From Agrobacterium larrymoorei (lineage in GTDB: Bacteria > Pseudomonadota > Alphaproteobacteria > Rhizobiales > Rhizobiaceae): 64,000 nucleotides of DNA. Of this stretch, positions 21,588 through 33,100 are shown piece after piece (position 1 is the stretch's first letter; each line of letters opens with the position of its first letter). The notes under the pieces were generated by a model, which searched no databases, had not been told where the DNA came from, and saw only the letters and a program-made list of their open reading frames with translations. The position numbers and the translations under genes are program-made. The stretch covers positions 2,922,586 through 2,986,585 of the forward strand of contig NZ_JAUTBL010000002.1 of NCBI RefSeq assembly GCF_030819275.1. The letters are read 5' to 3'.

Positions 21588-22808
21588 GTGAACGAAACGC
21601 TGAAACCCAACTCGTTTCGCGCCGGTCCCGATGAGGACGGACGCTTCGGTATCTACGGAGGCCGCTTCGTTGCCGAAACGCTGATGCCTTTGATCCTCGA
21701 CCTGCAAGCCGAGTGGGAAAAGGCTAAGAACGATCCGGAGTTCAAGGCGGAGCTTGAACACCTCAACACCCATTATACCGGCCGCCCGAGCCCGATCTAT
21801 TTCGCCGAACGCCTCACCGCTGAGCTTGGCGGCGCGAAGATCTACTTCAAGCGCGATGAGTTGAACCACACCGGTTCGCACAAGATCAACAACTGCCTTG
21901 GCCAGATCCTTCTTGCCAAGCGCATGGGCAAGACCCGCATCATCGCCGAAACCGGTGCCGGTCAGCACGGCGTGGCCTCCGCGACGGTCGCCGCACGCTT
22001 TGGTATTCCGTGCGTGGTCTACATGGGCGCGACGGATGTGGAGCGTCAGGCGCCCAACGTGTTCCGCATGAAGCTCCTCGGTGCCGAAGTGAAGCCTGTG
22101 ACGGCTGGCCACGGCACGCTGAAGGATGCCATGAACGAGGCGCTGCGCGACTGGGTCACCAATGTCGACGATACCTATTATATGATCGGGACAGCAGCTG
22201 GCCCGCATCCCTATCCCGAAATGGTGCGAGAGTTCCAGTCGGTTATCGGTAAGGAAGCGCGTGAGCAACTGTTGGCACTCGAGGGTCGTTTGCCGGATAT
22301 GCTGGTCGCAGCCGTGGGCGGTGGTTCCAACGCCATCGGCCTGTTCCATCCATTCCTCGATGATACGAGCGTCAAGATTGTCGGCGTCGAGGCGGGAGGT
22401 AAGGGTCTGGACGGTGAAGAGCATTGCGCCTCGCTGACCGCCGGATCGCCGGGAGTTCTGCATGGCAACCGCACCTATCTTCTCCAGGACGGTGACGGCC
22501 AGATCAAGGAAGGTCATTCCATCTCGGCCGGTCTCGATTATCCGGGCATCGGGCCTGAGCATTCCTGGCTGAAGGATGCCGGTCGCGTGGAATATGTGCC
22601 GATCATGGACAATGAGGCGCTTGAGGCCTTCCAGATGCTGACACGCACGGAAGGCATTATTCCGGCACTCGAGCCAAGCCACGCCTTGGCGGAAGTCATC
22701 AAGCGTGCGCCGAAGATGGGCAAGGATGAGATCATTGTGATGAATCTCTGTGGCCGCGGCGACAAGGATATTTTCACGGTCGGTAAAATTCTGGGAATGG
22801 GACTTTGA
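21588..22808 (+). CDS. trpB: tryptophan synthase beta chain
   Basis: PLP enzyme that condenses indole with serine. The GTG at 21588 ([20 protein letters not shown]) has AGGGAG seven bases upstream. A TTG at 21582 is in frame but too close to that site. The 406 residues include [19 protein letters not shown] with the PLP lysine, [12 protein letters not shown], and GGGSNAIG for PLP phosphate binding. It starts two bases after the trpF stop and is followed one base later by trpA, as expected for the subunits of one complex. Confidence 0.97.
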   Translation: MNETLKPNSFRAGPDEDGRFGIYGGRFVAETLMPLILDLQAEWEKAKNDPEFKAELEHLNTHYTGRPSPIYFAERLTAELGGAKIYFKRDELNHTGSHKINNCLGQILLAKRMGKTRIIAETGAGQHGVASATVAARFGIPCVVYMGATDVERQAPNVFRMKLLGAEVKPVTAGHGTLKDAMNEALRDWVTNVDDTYYMIGTAAGPHPYPEMVREFQSVIGKEAREQLLALEGRLPDMLVAAVGGGSNAIGLFHPFLDDTSVKIVGVEAGGKGLDGEEHCASLTAGSPGVLHGNRTYLLQDGDGQIKEGHSISAGLDYPGIGPEHSWLKDAGRVEYVPIMDNEALEAFQMLTRTEGIIPALEPSHALAEVIKRAPKMGKDEIIVMNLCGRGDKDIFTVGKILGMGL

Positions 22809-22809
22809 T

Positions 22810-23637
22810 ATGACTGCACGTATGGACAAGCGCTTTGCCGATCTGCGTGCGCAAAATCGTCCGGCCCTCGTGACTTACTTCATGGGCGGCGATCCTGATT
22901 TCCAAACTTCGCTCGGCATCATGAAGGCTCTGCCGGAAGCCGGTGCCGATGTGATCGAACTCGGCATGCCGTTTTCCGACCCGATGGCGGACGGCCCGGC
23001 GATCCAGATGGCCGGACAGCGGGCGCTAAAGGGTGGCCAGACGCTGGCAACCACGCTCGATCTGGCGCGTGAATTCCGAAAGGAAGATGACGAGACGCCG
23101 ATCGTGCTGATGGGTTACTACAATCCGATCTACATCTATGGCGTCGATAAGTTTCTGAACGATGCGCTTTCCGCCGGAATCGACGGCCTGATCGTGGTCG
23201 ATCTGCCACCGGAGATGGATGACGAATTGTGCATCCCTGCTGTCGAGAAGGACGTCAATTTCATCCGTCTGGCAACGCCGACAACCGATGAGAAGCGTCT
23301 TCCGACCGTCCTGAAGAACACCTCCGGCTTCGTCTATTATGTCTCGATGAACGGGATCACCGGTTCGGCCTTGCCCGATCCATCGACGATTTCCGGTGCC
23401 GTGGAGCGGATCAAGTCGCATACCGATCTGCCCGTCTGCGTTGGCTTCGGCGTCAAGACGGCCGATCACGCAAAGGCGATCGGTGCGGTGGCCGATGGTG
23501 TCGTGGTCGGTTCGGCCATCGTCAACCAGATCGCGCTGAGCCTGACCAAGGATGGCAAGGCGACGAATGACACTGTGCCAGCGGTAACAACACTGGTAAA
23601 GGGCCTTTCGACGGGCGTGCGCGCCTCGCGCGCATAA
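22810..23637 (+). CDS. trpA: tryptophan synthase alpha chain
   Basis: Cleaves indole-3-glycerol phosphate to indole, which is channelled to TrpB. The 275-residue TIM barrel has the catalytic glutamate in [20 protein letters not shown] and the catalytic aspartate in VVDLPPEM, then [13 protein letters not shown] and [10 protein letters not shown] for phosphate binding. The ATG at 22810 follows the trpB stop by one base. A 164-base gap precedes accD. Confidence 0.97.
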   Translation: MTARMDKRFADLRAQNRPALVTYFMGGDPDFQTSLGIMKALPEAGADVIELGMPFSDPMADGPAIQMAGQRALKGGQTLATTLDLAREFRKEDDETPIVLMGYYNPIYIYGVDKFLNDALSAGIDGLIVVDLPPEMDDELCIPAVEKDVNFIRLATPTTDEKRLPTVLKNTSGFVYYVSMNGITGSALPDPSTISGAVERIKSHTDLPVCVGFGVKTADHAKAIGAVADGVVVGSAIVNQIALSLTKDGKATNDTVPAVTTLVKGLSTGVRASRA

Positions 23638-23801
23638 GACCAAGGCGGTATCAGGTCGGCACCGACTTGAAATCGCCATGCTGATTTTGAATTAAGAAAA
23701 GACGAGCGGAATAAGGTTGAAATCGCAGCGATGCGTCACCATTCCGCTCAACTGCTGCCGAAGGATCGTCGGTTCAGCGCGGACAGTCAGGAGTGAAGAA
23801 C

Positions 23802-24695
23802 GTGAACTGGATTACCAATTACGTACGCCCGCGGATCAATTCCATGCTGGGCCGCCGGGACACCCCGGAAAACCTCTGGATCAAGTGCCCGGAAACCGGC
23901 GAGATGGTCTTCCACAAGGATCTGGAAGATAACAAGTGGGTCATTCCCGCGTCCGGCTTCCACATGAAGATGCCAGCGAAGGCGCGCCTTGCCGATCTTT
24001 TCGATGACGGTGCCTATGAGGCGCTGCCGCAGCCGAAAGTGGCACAGGACCCGCTGAAATTCCGTGATTCGAAGAAATACTCCGACCGCTTGCGCGATAG
24101 CCGCGTAAAGACCGAGCAGGAAGACACGATCCTGGCGGGCGTCGGCAAGCTTCAAGGCCTGAAGATCGTCGCCGTCGTGCACGAGTTCCAGTTCATGGGT
24201 GGCTCGCTCGGCATTGCCGCAGGCGAGGCGATCGTCAAGGCATTCGAGCGTGCGATTTCCGAGCGCTGCCCACTCGTCATGTTCCCGGCTTCCGGCGGTG
24301 CGCGCATGCAGGAAGGCATACTCTCGCTGATGCAGCTTCCGCGCACGACGGTTGCAGTCAACATGCTCAAAGAAGCGGGCATGCCCTACATCGTTGTTCT
24401 GACCAACCCGACGACGGGCGGTGTGACAGCCTCTTACGCCATGCTGGGTGATGTCCACATTGCCGAGCCTGGGGCTGAAATCTGCTTTGCCGGCAAGCGC
24501 GTCATCGAGCAGACCATCCGCGAAAAGCTTCCCGAGGGTTTCCAGACTTCGGAATATCTTCTCGACCACGGCATGGTGGATATGGTCGTCGATCGCCACG
24601 CGATCCCCGATACGCTTGCCAATCTTTTAAAGATCATGACGAAGACGCCTGCCAACACCTCGAAGGATGTCGTGCCTCTGGCCGCCACGGCCTGA
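23802..24695 (+). CDS. accD: acetyl-CoA carboxylase carboxyltransferase subunit beta
   Basis: Beta subunit of carboxyltransferase, which with AccA moves carboxyl from biotin to acetyl-CoA in fatty acid synthesis. The GTG at 23802 ([16 protein letters not shown]) has AGGAG eight bases upstream; a GTG three codons earlier overlaps that site and is unlikely. The 297-residue protein has the crotonase-like core ([49 protein letters not shown]). The N-terminal zinc ribbon is degenerate: only one of the four cysteines of the E. coli protein is present ([12 protein letters not shown]). accD-folC linkage is widespread. Confidence 0.95.
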   Translation: MNWITNYVRPRINSMLGRRDTPENLWIKCPETGEMVFHKDLEDNKWVIPASGFHMKMPAKARLADLFDDGAYEALPQPKVAQDPLKFRDSKKYSDRLRDSRVKTEQEDTILAGVGKLQGLKIVAVVHEFQFMGGSLGIAAGEAIVKAFERAISERCPLVMFPASGGARMQEGILSLMQLPRTTVAVNMLKEAGMPYIVVLTNPTTGGVTASYAMLGDVHIAEPGAEICFAGKRVIEQTIREKLPEGFQTSEYLLDHGMVDMVVDRHAIPDTLANLLKIMTKTPANTSKDVVPLAATA

Positions 24696-24725
24696 CACCT
24701 CGAACAAATCGCTCCGGAGGGGTGG

Positions 24726-26078
24726 ATGACAGATATGACGAAGCCTGACATGAGCGAGGCAGAACGCATCATCGACAGATTGATGCAGCTTCATCCTAAG
24801 GGCTTCGATCTATCATTAGACAGGATCACCCGTCTCCTTGAGAAGCTCGGCAATCCCCACAAGCGCCTGCCGCCCGTCATTCATGTGGCGGGCACCAATG
24901 GCAAAGGCTCGGTCTCTGCCTTCAGCCGTGCTCTGCTGGAAGCGGCAGGCCTTGCCGTCCACGTTCACACCTCACCGCATCTGGTTAACTGGAACGAACG
25001 ATATCGCATCGGTGTCTCCGGCGCACCCGGGCGACTGGTGGAAGACGCAATGCTTGCAGATGCCCTGGCAAGAGTGGAAGCAGCGAATGATGGCCAGCAT
25101 ATTACCGTTTTTGAAATCCTGACCGCCGTGACGTTCGTGCTCTTTGCCGAACAGCCAGCGGATGTGGTGGTTCTGGAAGTCGGTCTTGGCGGCCGTTTCG
25201 ATGCGACCAACGTCATTTCCAATCCGGCGGTCTCGGTGATCATGCCGATCTCGCTCGACCATCAGGCCTATCTCGGCGATCGCGTCGAACTCATCGCCGC
25301 GGAAAAGGCTGGCATCATGAAGACCGGCTCGCCGGTCGTCATCGGTTATCAGCAATACGACGCCGCACTCGATGTGCTGATCGCCACGGCCGAGCGACTG
25401 AAGTGCCCGACAGCCGTCTATGGTCAGGATTTCTCCGCCCATGAAGAACATGGACGCATGGTCTACCAGGACGAGTTCAGCCTTGTCGATGCGCCGCTGC
25501 CGCGCCTGCCCGGTCGCCATCAGCTCGGCAATGCCGCGGCTGCCATTCGCGCCGTCAAGGCTGCCGGCTTCAGCGTGACCGACCGCATGATCGAAAAGGC
25601 CATGACCTCGGTCGAATGGCCGGGCCGCCTGCAACGCATCACCCGTGGCCGCATCTTCGACCTCGCGCCAAAGGGGAGCGAAATCTGGATTGACGGCGGT
25701 CACAACCCTGGCGCGGGCGAAGTCATCGCCGAAGCCATGGCAGGGTTTGAAGAAAAGAGCGCGCGTCCGCTGATTCTGATTGCCGGAATGATCAACACCA
25801 AGGATCAGGTCGGCTATTTCAAGGCCTTCGCCGGCATTGCCGAATACGTCTTCACCGTGCCGATCCACGGGTCGGATGCAGCGATTGACCCGGTCGTCCT
25901 CGCTCACGCCGTCTTTGATGCCGGACTGACGGCGGCTCCTACGGCTTCCATCGAAGAAGCTCTTGAGGAGTTGGCGAAGCGTCTCGACCCTAACAAGCCC
26001 GCGCCGCGAATCCTGATCGGCGGATCGCTCTATCTCGCCGGTAATGCGCTGGCGCTGAATGGCACACCGCCACAATAA
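24726..26078 (+). CDS. folC: bifunctional folylpolyglutamate synthase / dihydrofolate synthase
   Basis: Adds glutamate to dihydropteroate and to folates. The 450-residue Mur-ligase-like protein has the ATP site HVAGTNGKGSVSAF near residue 55, the segment VVLEVGLGGRFDATNV, and LDHQAYLGDRVELIAAEKAGI with the metal ligands. DGGHNPGAGEVIAEA lies in the C-terminal domain. A strong GGAGGGG precedes the ATG. It is 30 bases after accD and convergent with trxA, sharing a bidirectional terminator with it. Confidence 0.95.
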   Translation: MTDMTKPDMSEAERIIDRLMQLHPKGFDLSLDRITRLLEKLGNPHKRLPPVIHVAGTNGKGSVSAFSRALLEAAGLAVHVHTSPHLVNWNERYRIGVSGAPGRLVEDAMLADALARVEAANDGQHITVFEILTAVTFVLFAEQPADVVVLEVGLGGRFDATNVISNPAVSVIMPISLDHQAYLGDRVELIAAEKAGIMKTGSPVVIGYQQYDAALDVLIATAERLKCPTAVYGQDFSAHEEHGRMVYQDEFSLVDAPLPRLPGRHQLGNAAAAIRAVKAAGFSVTDRMIEKAMTSVEWPGRLQRITRGRIFDLAPKGSEIWIDGGHNPGAGEVIAEAMAGFEEKSARPLILIAGMINTKDQVGYFKAFAGIAEYVFTVPIHGSDAAIDPVVLAHAVFDAGLTAAPTASIEEALEELAKRLDPNKPAPRILIGGSLYLAGNALALNGTPPQ

Positions 26079-26112
26079 TCGCGAAGGCACCACGCAACCG
26101 GCGACCAAGAAA

Positions 26113-26135
26113 AAAGCCCGGCAGAACCGGGCTTT
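26113..26135. terminator. bidirectional Rho-independent terminator of folC and trxA
   Basis: AAAGCCCGG and CCGGGCTTT form a 9-bp stem with a five-base loop. A-rich sequence on the left gives a T-run on the minus strand, and TTTCTTTT follows on the right. Confidence 0.9.
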
Positions 26136-26160
26136 CTTTTAATCTTGCATTGGCAAACGA

Positions 26161-26481
26161 TCAGGCAGCGCTGGAAATCCAGGCGGAAAGTGCCGTCTTA
26201 GGAGCGGCACCAACCTTGATATCAGCCACTTCACCGCCCTTGAACATGGCAAGCGTCGGGATGGAGCGAACGCCGAACTGAGCAGCAAGCTCAGGATTTT
26301 CGTCGATGTTCAGCTTGGCGACCTTCACCTTGCCAGAGAGTTCTGTCGCGATCTCTTCGAGGCTCGGCGCGATCATCTTGCATGGGCCGCACCACTCGGC
26401 CCAGAAATCCACGACGACGGGCTCGGCGGATTCGAGAACTTCGGACTGGAAGTTGGAGGTATCGACTTTCACGGTAGCCAT
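26161..26481 (-). CDS. trxA: thioredoxin
   Basis: 106-residue classical thioredoxin that keeps cytosolic disulfides reduced and supplies electrons to ribonucleotide reductase. [16 protein letters not shown] carries the redox pair and the cis-proline motif is [15 protein letters not shown] lies just before the ATG. It follows addA by 75 bases on the same strand and may be read through from the addBA transcript as well as its own promoter. Confidence 0.97.
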   Translation of the reverse strand: MATVKVDTSNFQSEVLESAEPVVVDFWAEWCGPCKMIAPSLEEIATELSGKVKVAKLNIDENPELAAQFGVRSIPTLAMFKGGEVADIKVGAAPKTALSAWISSAA

Positions 26482-26556
26482 AATTGGCTCTCCTTTCAGT
26501 GAATCTGTTCGGCATTCATGTGATGCGGGGGATGAGCATTTTCAATGTCCGGTATC

Positions 26557-29500
26557 TCACTTTGTCGAGATTGCGGCAAGGGCTTGTGTCAGCGCTTCGT
26601 CCTTGAGCGTCACGAAGGATGCGTTCTCCGTATAGACGAGCGCGCAGGTGAAGACTTTGTCCGGGTAGAGCGGCTTCAAGATCTCGCGATAGATTGCAAG
26701 CTGGGCGATATGGGCGAATGGAATGGTGTTCTCGTTGGCTGGCGGTACCCGATTGGTCTTGTAATCCACCAGAATGACGTGCTCGCCATCCACCGCCAGG
26801 CGGTCGATCCGGCCGGATACGGCGAAATCCTGTTTGCCAAGGCGCAATGTCCCCATGATCGAGACTTCTGCCCGGCTGCTGGCGGAGAAGGCCGATTGAA
26901 TTGCCGGTTCAGACAGAACGGCAAGGGTGGTGCTGATGAGCCTCTCGCGTTCCCTCTCTGGCCAGTAGCGCGCCGCACGCTCCGCATAGCGACGGGCGGC
27001 GTCTTCCCGCTCAAGCTGGGGATAGTCGGGCAGCGTCTGCAGCATCCGGTGCACAAGACGCCCGCGTTGCAGCGCAAGGTCGGACGATGTTTCCGGTTTG
27101 GTAAAGAGCGGGGAGGAGACGATAAGATCGTCTGCGCCGTCATCGACGATCGTCCCGGCGCCGGACGGGCTGAGCGGCCGGGGAAGGGCAGGAGCCGGTG
27201 GCAGTGGTTGCATCAGCGAGGCGGGAAATGCCTCAGGTTCGGCGCTCGGCAGCACCTTGCTCTCGGCGATCGTTCTGGGTGCCTGCGCATGCATTTGCCA
27301 CAACAGACCGTCCCAGGCTTCGCCACCTGCTTGGAACTGACGCGACGCGCATCGTGCTTTATCGGCAGCAAGTGCCCGCTTGATCATCTGGTGCCAGCAA
27401 TCCGGGTTCTCCTTCGGCCCGCGATAGCCGCAAACGATCAGATGGTCGGCAGCGCGCGTCATGGCGACATAGAGGAGACGGCGATACTCCTGCTCCGCCG
27501 CATCCTTCAAGCGGCCATCATCCTGGTCGATCAGCGTGTTGTCGAAGCTCTTTCCTGGCAGCCATACGGGAAATGCAGCATCCTTGGTCTCGAGAAAGCG
27601 TAGCCGAGGCACATGGCTTGGAATGAAAGCCTTCGAGCCGCCATCGACCAGAAACACCACGGGTGCCTCGAGACCCTTGGAGGCATGAACCGTCATGATG
27701 CGGACTTCGCCGCGCTCCTTGTCCTGCTCGCGCTTGATCTCTGGCGCGTCTGTCTCCAGTACGGAGATGAAAGATTGCAGGCCGGGGAGGCCGGTCTTTT
27801 CGTGATCGAGCGCAAAGGACAGAAACTCATCCAGAACGTCGCTCGCCTCGTTGCCGAGCCGCGCAAGAAAGCGTTTGCGACCGCCATGGATCGTCATCAC
27901 CGCCGCGTAGAAATCATGGATCGTCGCGTTACGGGAGAGCGCAATAAGCGTCGAGAGCGTCTTCAGCGTGTCGGCAAAGCGGCTGCCATCTTCACCAGCG
28001 CGCTGCTGCAAGCAGTCCCAAACGCTCGTCTTCTCTGGACGCTTGGCCGCTAGGTCAAAAATATCGTCTTCATCATGGTTGAAGAGCGGGCTTTTCAGTA
28101 ACGCCGAAAGTGACAGATCGTCCTGCGGCAAAAGTACGAAGCGCCCCAGCGCCAGCAGATCCTGGATGGCGATGTGGTCCGTCAGCCGCAAGCGGTCGGC
28201 ACCGGCAACGGGAATGTTCTTGCGCTGCTTCAACTCCCGCGTCAGCGCGTTGACGAAGGCATGGCGCTTGCGCACCAGCACCAGAATGTCACCCGCCTCG
28301 ATAAGACGTTCGACACCGTTCTCGATCACCGTTTCGGTGCCTATCATCGCTGCGATACGCGCGGCAATCCGGCGTGCGACGATGGCGGGCGGGGCGCTTT
28401 CGCGCAACGCATCGAAGGGCGCCGTCCAGTCTTCTTCATCTTCCGCGGGCTCGGCGGCAACCATGTCCCACAGTTCCACCGTTCCGGGCTGGCCAAGGCG
28501 GTTGGAGCGATGCTCTACGGGTTCGTTGTCGGCGCTGAGACCGGCAGCATTCTCGGGTAAAGAGAAGACCTGATCCACTGCAGCCAGCACATCCGCCGTT
28601 GAACGGAAGGAAAGCGGCAGACGCACGGGATGAAAGATCTGCTGGACGGCAGTCACCCGCCGCGCCGTCTCTTCGCGTTCCTGCGAAAACCGCTCCGGCC
28701 TTGCGCCCTGGAAAGAATAGATCGACTGCTTCTCATCACCCACGGCAAACAGCGTGCGTTGATCAGCGCGCGCCGTCTCGCCATGGAAGAAATCTGCCGC
28801 CAGCGACTGGATGATCGACCACTGTACCGGGCTGGTGTCCTGTGCCTCATCGACAAGAATATGGTCGATGCCCTGGTCCAGCTTGTAATGTACCCAGGCA
28901 CCTGCCGTATCGCGGTTAAGAAGCGTGGCTGCGCGCTCGATCAGGTCTTCGAAATCGAGTTGGCTGCGTTGCTTCTTCAAGTCCTCGAAGTCGCCGATCA
29001 GCCGATCCGCAAGTGTGAGAGCATGCCTGGTGGCTTCCAGCATGCGCAGCGTCCGGTACCGGTCGCGGCAAGCAACCACATGGGCGCGCGCAAGCGTCAG
29101 GTCATCCAGAAGATTGGGTTCTGCGGTCTGCATCGCCTTGTTGATGACGTAAGCATCGGATTTGCGCTCGCCCTTCTGGGTGAGCAGCGCGCTTTCAATG
29201 AAGGCGATACGCTTGAATGGGTCGCTTTCTCTCGCTGCTTCCCGCAACGCATAGGACACCTCATGGGTGCGCGCCCCGCCAACCTCGTCGGACAGCGTCA
29301 GATAGGTGTCGAGTGACAGGCCGGAGAGACCTGGGAGTGGCCAATAGGCCGCCGCTGCCGTCTCAAGCGTCTCACTGGCACCGATGCGGGCATGGCGTCG
29401 AAGCGCCGCGTCGATCCCGCCGCTGCGTGCAGCGCCTTCAAGAAAGCCGCGCAGAGGATTGCGGTTGGCAACGATGGCGCTTAGCAGCGCTTCCAGCCCG

Positions 29501-30135
29501 GTCTCGTCGGCCAGATCGAGCACATAGGCAAGCGCCAGCGCCAGTGGTGTGTTGCGTTCCAGCGAAACGGCGGTCAGCAGGCTGCGGCGCGCTTCTGCTA
29601 AAAGACTGCTGGCGGCACGGTCATCCAGAACCGAGAAGTGGCCGGCGACATTCGCTTCCAGCGGAAACTGGTGTAGCAGCGCTTCGCAAAAGGCGTGGAT
29701 CGTCTGGATTTTCAGTCCGCCCGGTGTTTCCAGCGCCTTGGCAAAAAGACGGCGCGCCTCCTTCAGCTTGATCGCGTCCGGGACACGGCCTTCAATTGAC
29801 GTGATGCGGTCTCTCAAGGCGGTGTCGGAGAGCGTGGCCCAATCCGCGAGACGATCGAAGACACGGCTCGACATTTCCGAGGCCGCCGCCTTCGTATAGG
29901 TCAGGCAGAGAATGGCGGAGGGGCGGCAACCGGCCAGCAGCAGACGAATCACCCGCTGGGTCAAAACATGTGTCTTGCCCGAACCCGCATTGGCAGACAC
30001 CCATGCCGAGCTTTTCGGATCGGACGCGCGGGTCTGCTGCCGTGTCGTCCAGTCGATCCATGCGCTTAATTCGTCGCGCTCCGGCCCATGATCGAGAGCC
30101 TGCTCGGCGGCGTATTCGAAAAGATCATTCGCCAT
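26557..30135 (-). CDS. addA: double-strand break repair helicase AddA
   Basis: UvrD-like helicase and nuclease of the AddAB complex, which resects broken DNA ends for RecA, the counterpart of RecBCD. Walker A is ANAGSGKT (48-55) with LCLTYTKAAASEM following. Walker B is VDEAQDTSPVQW, and later helicase motifs include GDEKQSIYSFQGA and MTVHASKGLEAPVVFL. The C-terminal RecB-like nuclease motif is ILVDYKTNR. The ATG at 30135 (MANDLFEYAA) has GGGAG six bases upstream; an ATG two codons earlier abuts the ribosome site and is less likely. It overlaps the end of addB by 11 bases. Confidence 0.95.
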   Translation of the reverse strand: MANDLFEYAAEQALDHGPERDELSAWIDWTTRQQTRASDPKSSAWVSANAGSGKTHVLTQRVIRLLLAGCRPSAILCLTYTKAAASEMSSRVFDRLADWATLSDTALRDRITSIEGRVPDAIKLKEARRLFAKALETPGGLKIQTIHAFCEALLHQFPLEANVAGHFSVLDDRAASSLLAEARRSLLTAVSLERNTPLALALAYVLDLADETGLEALLSAIVANRNPLRGFLEGAARSGGIDAALRRHARIGASETLETAAAAYWPLPGLSGLSLDTYLTLSDEVGGARTHEVSYALREAARESDPFKRIAFIESALLTQKGERKSDAYVINKAMQTAEPNLLDDLTLARAHVVACRDRYRTLRMLEATRHALTLADRLIGDFEDLKKQRSQLDFEDLIERAATLLNRDTAGAWVHYKLDQGIDHILVDEAQDTSPVQWSIIQSLAADFFHGETARADQRTLFAVGDEKQSIYSFQGARPERFSQEREETARRVTAVQQIFHPVRLPLSFRSTADVLAAVDQVFSLPENAAGLSADNEPVEHRSNRLGQPGTVELWDMVAAEPAEDEEDWTAPFDALRESAPPAIVARRIAARIAAMIGTETVIENGVERLIEAGDILVLVRKRHAFVNALTRELKQRKNIPVAGADRLRLTDHIAIQDLLALGRFVLLPQDDLSLSALLKSPLFNHDEDDIFDLAAKRPEKTSVWDCLQQRAGEDGSRFADTLKTLSTLIALSRNATIHDFYAAVMTIHGGRKRFLARLGNEASDVLDEFLSFALDHEKTGLPGLQSFISVLETDAPEIKREQDKERGEVRIMTVHASKGLEAPVVFLVDGGSKAFIPSHVPRLRFLETKDAAFPVWLPGKSFDNTLIDQDDGRLKDAAEQEYRRLLYVAMTRAADHLIVCGYRGPKENPDCWHQMIKRALAADKARCASRQFQAGGEAWDGLLWQMHAQAPRTIAESKVLPSAEPEAFPASLMQPLPPAPALPRPLSPSGAGTIVDDGADDLIVSSPLFTKPETSSDLALQRGRLVHRMLQTLPDYPQLEREDAARRYAERAARYWPERERERLISTTLAVLSEPAIQSAFSASSRAEVSIMGTLRLGKQDFAVSGRIDRLAVDGEHVILVDYKTNRVPPANENTIPFAHIAQLAIYREILKPLYPDKVFTCALVYTENASFVTLKDEALTQALAAISTK

Positions 30136-33100
30136 CGCCATCTCCCGGTTCTGTGGTGGACCATTCGGAGACACGCGCCAGATGGTCGTACTCGCCGCCA
30201 TAGGATTGCTGTTCTTCGGGGATCAGGCGCGACACGAAGCCGTTCTTACCGTCTCGCAACGCTTTGATGAACTTGCTCAGCTGGTCGATCGAGTCCGTCG
30301 CCAGTTCCGCCGCGCTCTTCGGCACCGTCTTGGCGGTCGCCTTGGCGTTCTCGTTGTTGACGACATCGGTGCCAAAGCGCTCTCCGGGCCGCAGGCGCAC
30401 ATAGATCAGATCCTCCGGCGTCGGCGTTCCGGCGTCGCGGAAAGCGCCCCGCATCAGAGCGGCCGCTTCCAGCGCCAGTTGCGGATCGAGGAGGGAGCGG
30501 GCCTGTTTCACAGTCGGGGAGAGCCCCGTCTTGTAATCGACAATATCCGCCTTGCCATTGGTCTTGATGTCGATCCGGTCGGCCACGCCGGTCAGCCGGA
30601 TACCGGCCTCTGGAATGTCCTGTCCGGCGCGAGCTTCCACATAGGAACGGCGCACCATGGGACGGCGATCTTTCTCCCAGGCGAGAAACTCGCGCGCCAC
30701 CGCAACGAAGCGCGGTCGCCAGACGATATCGATATGTGCCGGCAGGTTTTCTTCGTCGAAACACGCGTTCAACACGCGCATCATTGCGTCTTCGGATGCC
30801 GGCGTGCCTGGAACATGCTCCTCACGGGAGTAGAGCTCAATGATGCGGTGATAGAGCGTCCCGCGGTCGGCAGCGCCTGGATCGCGATTGAACTCGTCCA
30901 GAGGATCGAGCTTCAGGATGCGCCGCGCATAGATGGAGTAGGGGTCGCGGCGCAGCCGTCCGACTTCGCTGAAGGAATAGCTCTTCGGCTGCAAATCGGC
31001 AGGTGGGGTAGGGGCAGGGCGTCGTGCCGGATCCTGCGTCTCGCTGTCATCCAGCATCGTTGCCCAATTGCGGAAGGATTCGCCGCGTTGCTTCAACGCC
31101 TCGGCAAAATCCTCTCCGCCCAACGCCAGCAGCCTTTGCAGCCAGCGCGAGGCCACGGCAGGGGTCGAACCCTGGCGCAGTGCGCGGCTGTAGATGATAT
31201 GACGCGTGCCGTTTGCCATCTCGAAGTCATGTGCCAACTGGCCGATACGGCGTTCCGGCGGCTCAAGCCCGATCGACGTTTTCATGCTGCGCGACAGGAA
31301 GGGATTGTTAGCCGTTTGCCCGGGCCACACGCCTTCGTTCAAACCGCCGATGATGACGGTGTCCATGCTCTGCAAACGTGCTTCTAACGCACCAAAGATG
31401 AAAACGCGCGGGTGTCGCATGGCGCGTGGTTTGATCGATTCGCCCGCGACGAAGGCAGCGACGATATCGATCCATTGCGGACCATCCGCCTCCAACGCGT
31501 TGCCGCACTCCATCAGTTCGGCGAAGAGGCTTGAAAGCTTTTCGCCCGCCTCGCCGGACCAAAGGCTTGCCAGATCCCCTGCCTCATCCAGGCAGATCGC
31601 CTCGATCACCCGGCCCGAGCGCTCCGCCCATTCAGCCAGTGTCAGGCGGGAGGTGAGACGACCGCGGAGCGGATCGTGATGGATGAAAGCCTGCTCCAGC
31701 GGCTCTATCGCGGCTTTTACGCGCGCCGCCAAATCTCCAGCCGCAAGCGGCGCATCCTCGGACAATGCCGTACGCCAATGCGGCGGATGGCGATCGTCGG
31801 CATGAAGTGCCATCTGATGCGCCAGAAGCGCATCGAGATTGCCAAGCGTCGTTTCTTCGCGCCCTCCGCGCAGGGCCAGAAGCTCAAGCGCTGCAACTGC
31901 CTCAGTCATTTGATGTTCGCTGAGACCAAAGCGACAAAGCGGGTGCTTTAACAGAGAAATGACCGCCACTGGATCGCCAGGCCGCAAGATCGCTTCCAGC
32001 GCCAATTGCAGAAGTCCGGCCTGCGGTGTGGCAGAGAGCGGCGTACCGGCGGAATCGTCCGCCTCGATGCCAAAACGGGCCAGCTCCGTCGCCACCCGTC
32101 GGCCAAGCCCGCGATCCGGCGTGATGAGGGCGGCCTGTGACGGGCCGTTCTGACCGGGCTTTTCAAGTGCCAGTCTTAGCGCGATGGCAATTGCGGTTGC
32201 CTCCTCGCGTTCATTGGCAGCCTCTATCATCGAAGCAGCAGAGAAGGCATTTTCGAAAAAGGCCGGGGTTTTGTCCGCGCGCCACTCGTTCCATTCCGCT
32301 GTCGCCCGAACCGGCGCAAGGGCGGTGGAAAAAATGGCGGCGCGGTCTTGCAGGTCGCGGTCCAGCGCACCGATCCGATCCACATCGCGACGCAAGACGC
32401 CGAGCTTCTGCAACAGGATGAAAAGGCCATATTGCGAATGGGTCCGGCTTGCCGCGTCATCCGGGACTTCATTGATCGCCTGCCACTGATCTTCCGGCAT
32501 GTCGAGGTCGAGACCGGGAAGCACGACTGTGCCATGCGGCAGCGAGGCGACGGCCGCAATCAGATCGGCGGCAGCGGGAATGGAGCCGGTGGAGCCTGCA
32601 ACGATGATTGGATCCGTCGTCACGATCTTCTTCAGCCGGTCTGCCTCAGCGCGCAAGATGGCGTTGCGATGCCGACCGGCAGAAGAGCGGTTAAGCTCGG
32701 TGAGGCGAGCTGGCCAGTAAATGCTTGCGATTTCCAGAAACTTTGCCGTCAACTGCCACCATTGGGCGTGATCGGCCGTATCGAGATCGGAAAGCGCTTC
32801 CCAATCCTTGTCTTCCGTATCCATCGCGTCGATGACTTCGGAGAGTGCCCGCGCGAGCCAGATCGCGTCTGCCGGGCTGGCGGGTGCCACGAGCGGCGAA
32901 TCGGAATGGATAGCGCGGATCGCATCCGGTAGACTGTTTCGCCAGGCAAGAATCAGCCGTGCCAGTTCCACAAGCCGAGCCGTGCTGGAAATCGGTGGTG
33001 CAAGATCGATTGTCGCAGGCGTTTCAATGTCGAAATAGCCGCTGTCGTCATCGGTCTCGCCGAGTGGGCGAATGACCGGCAGAATGGCCGAACGACCGCC

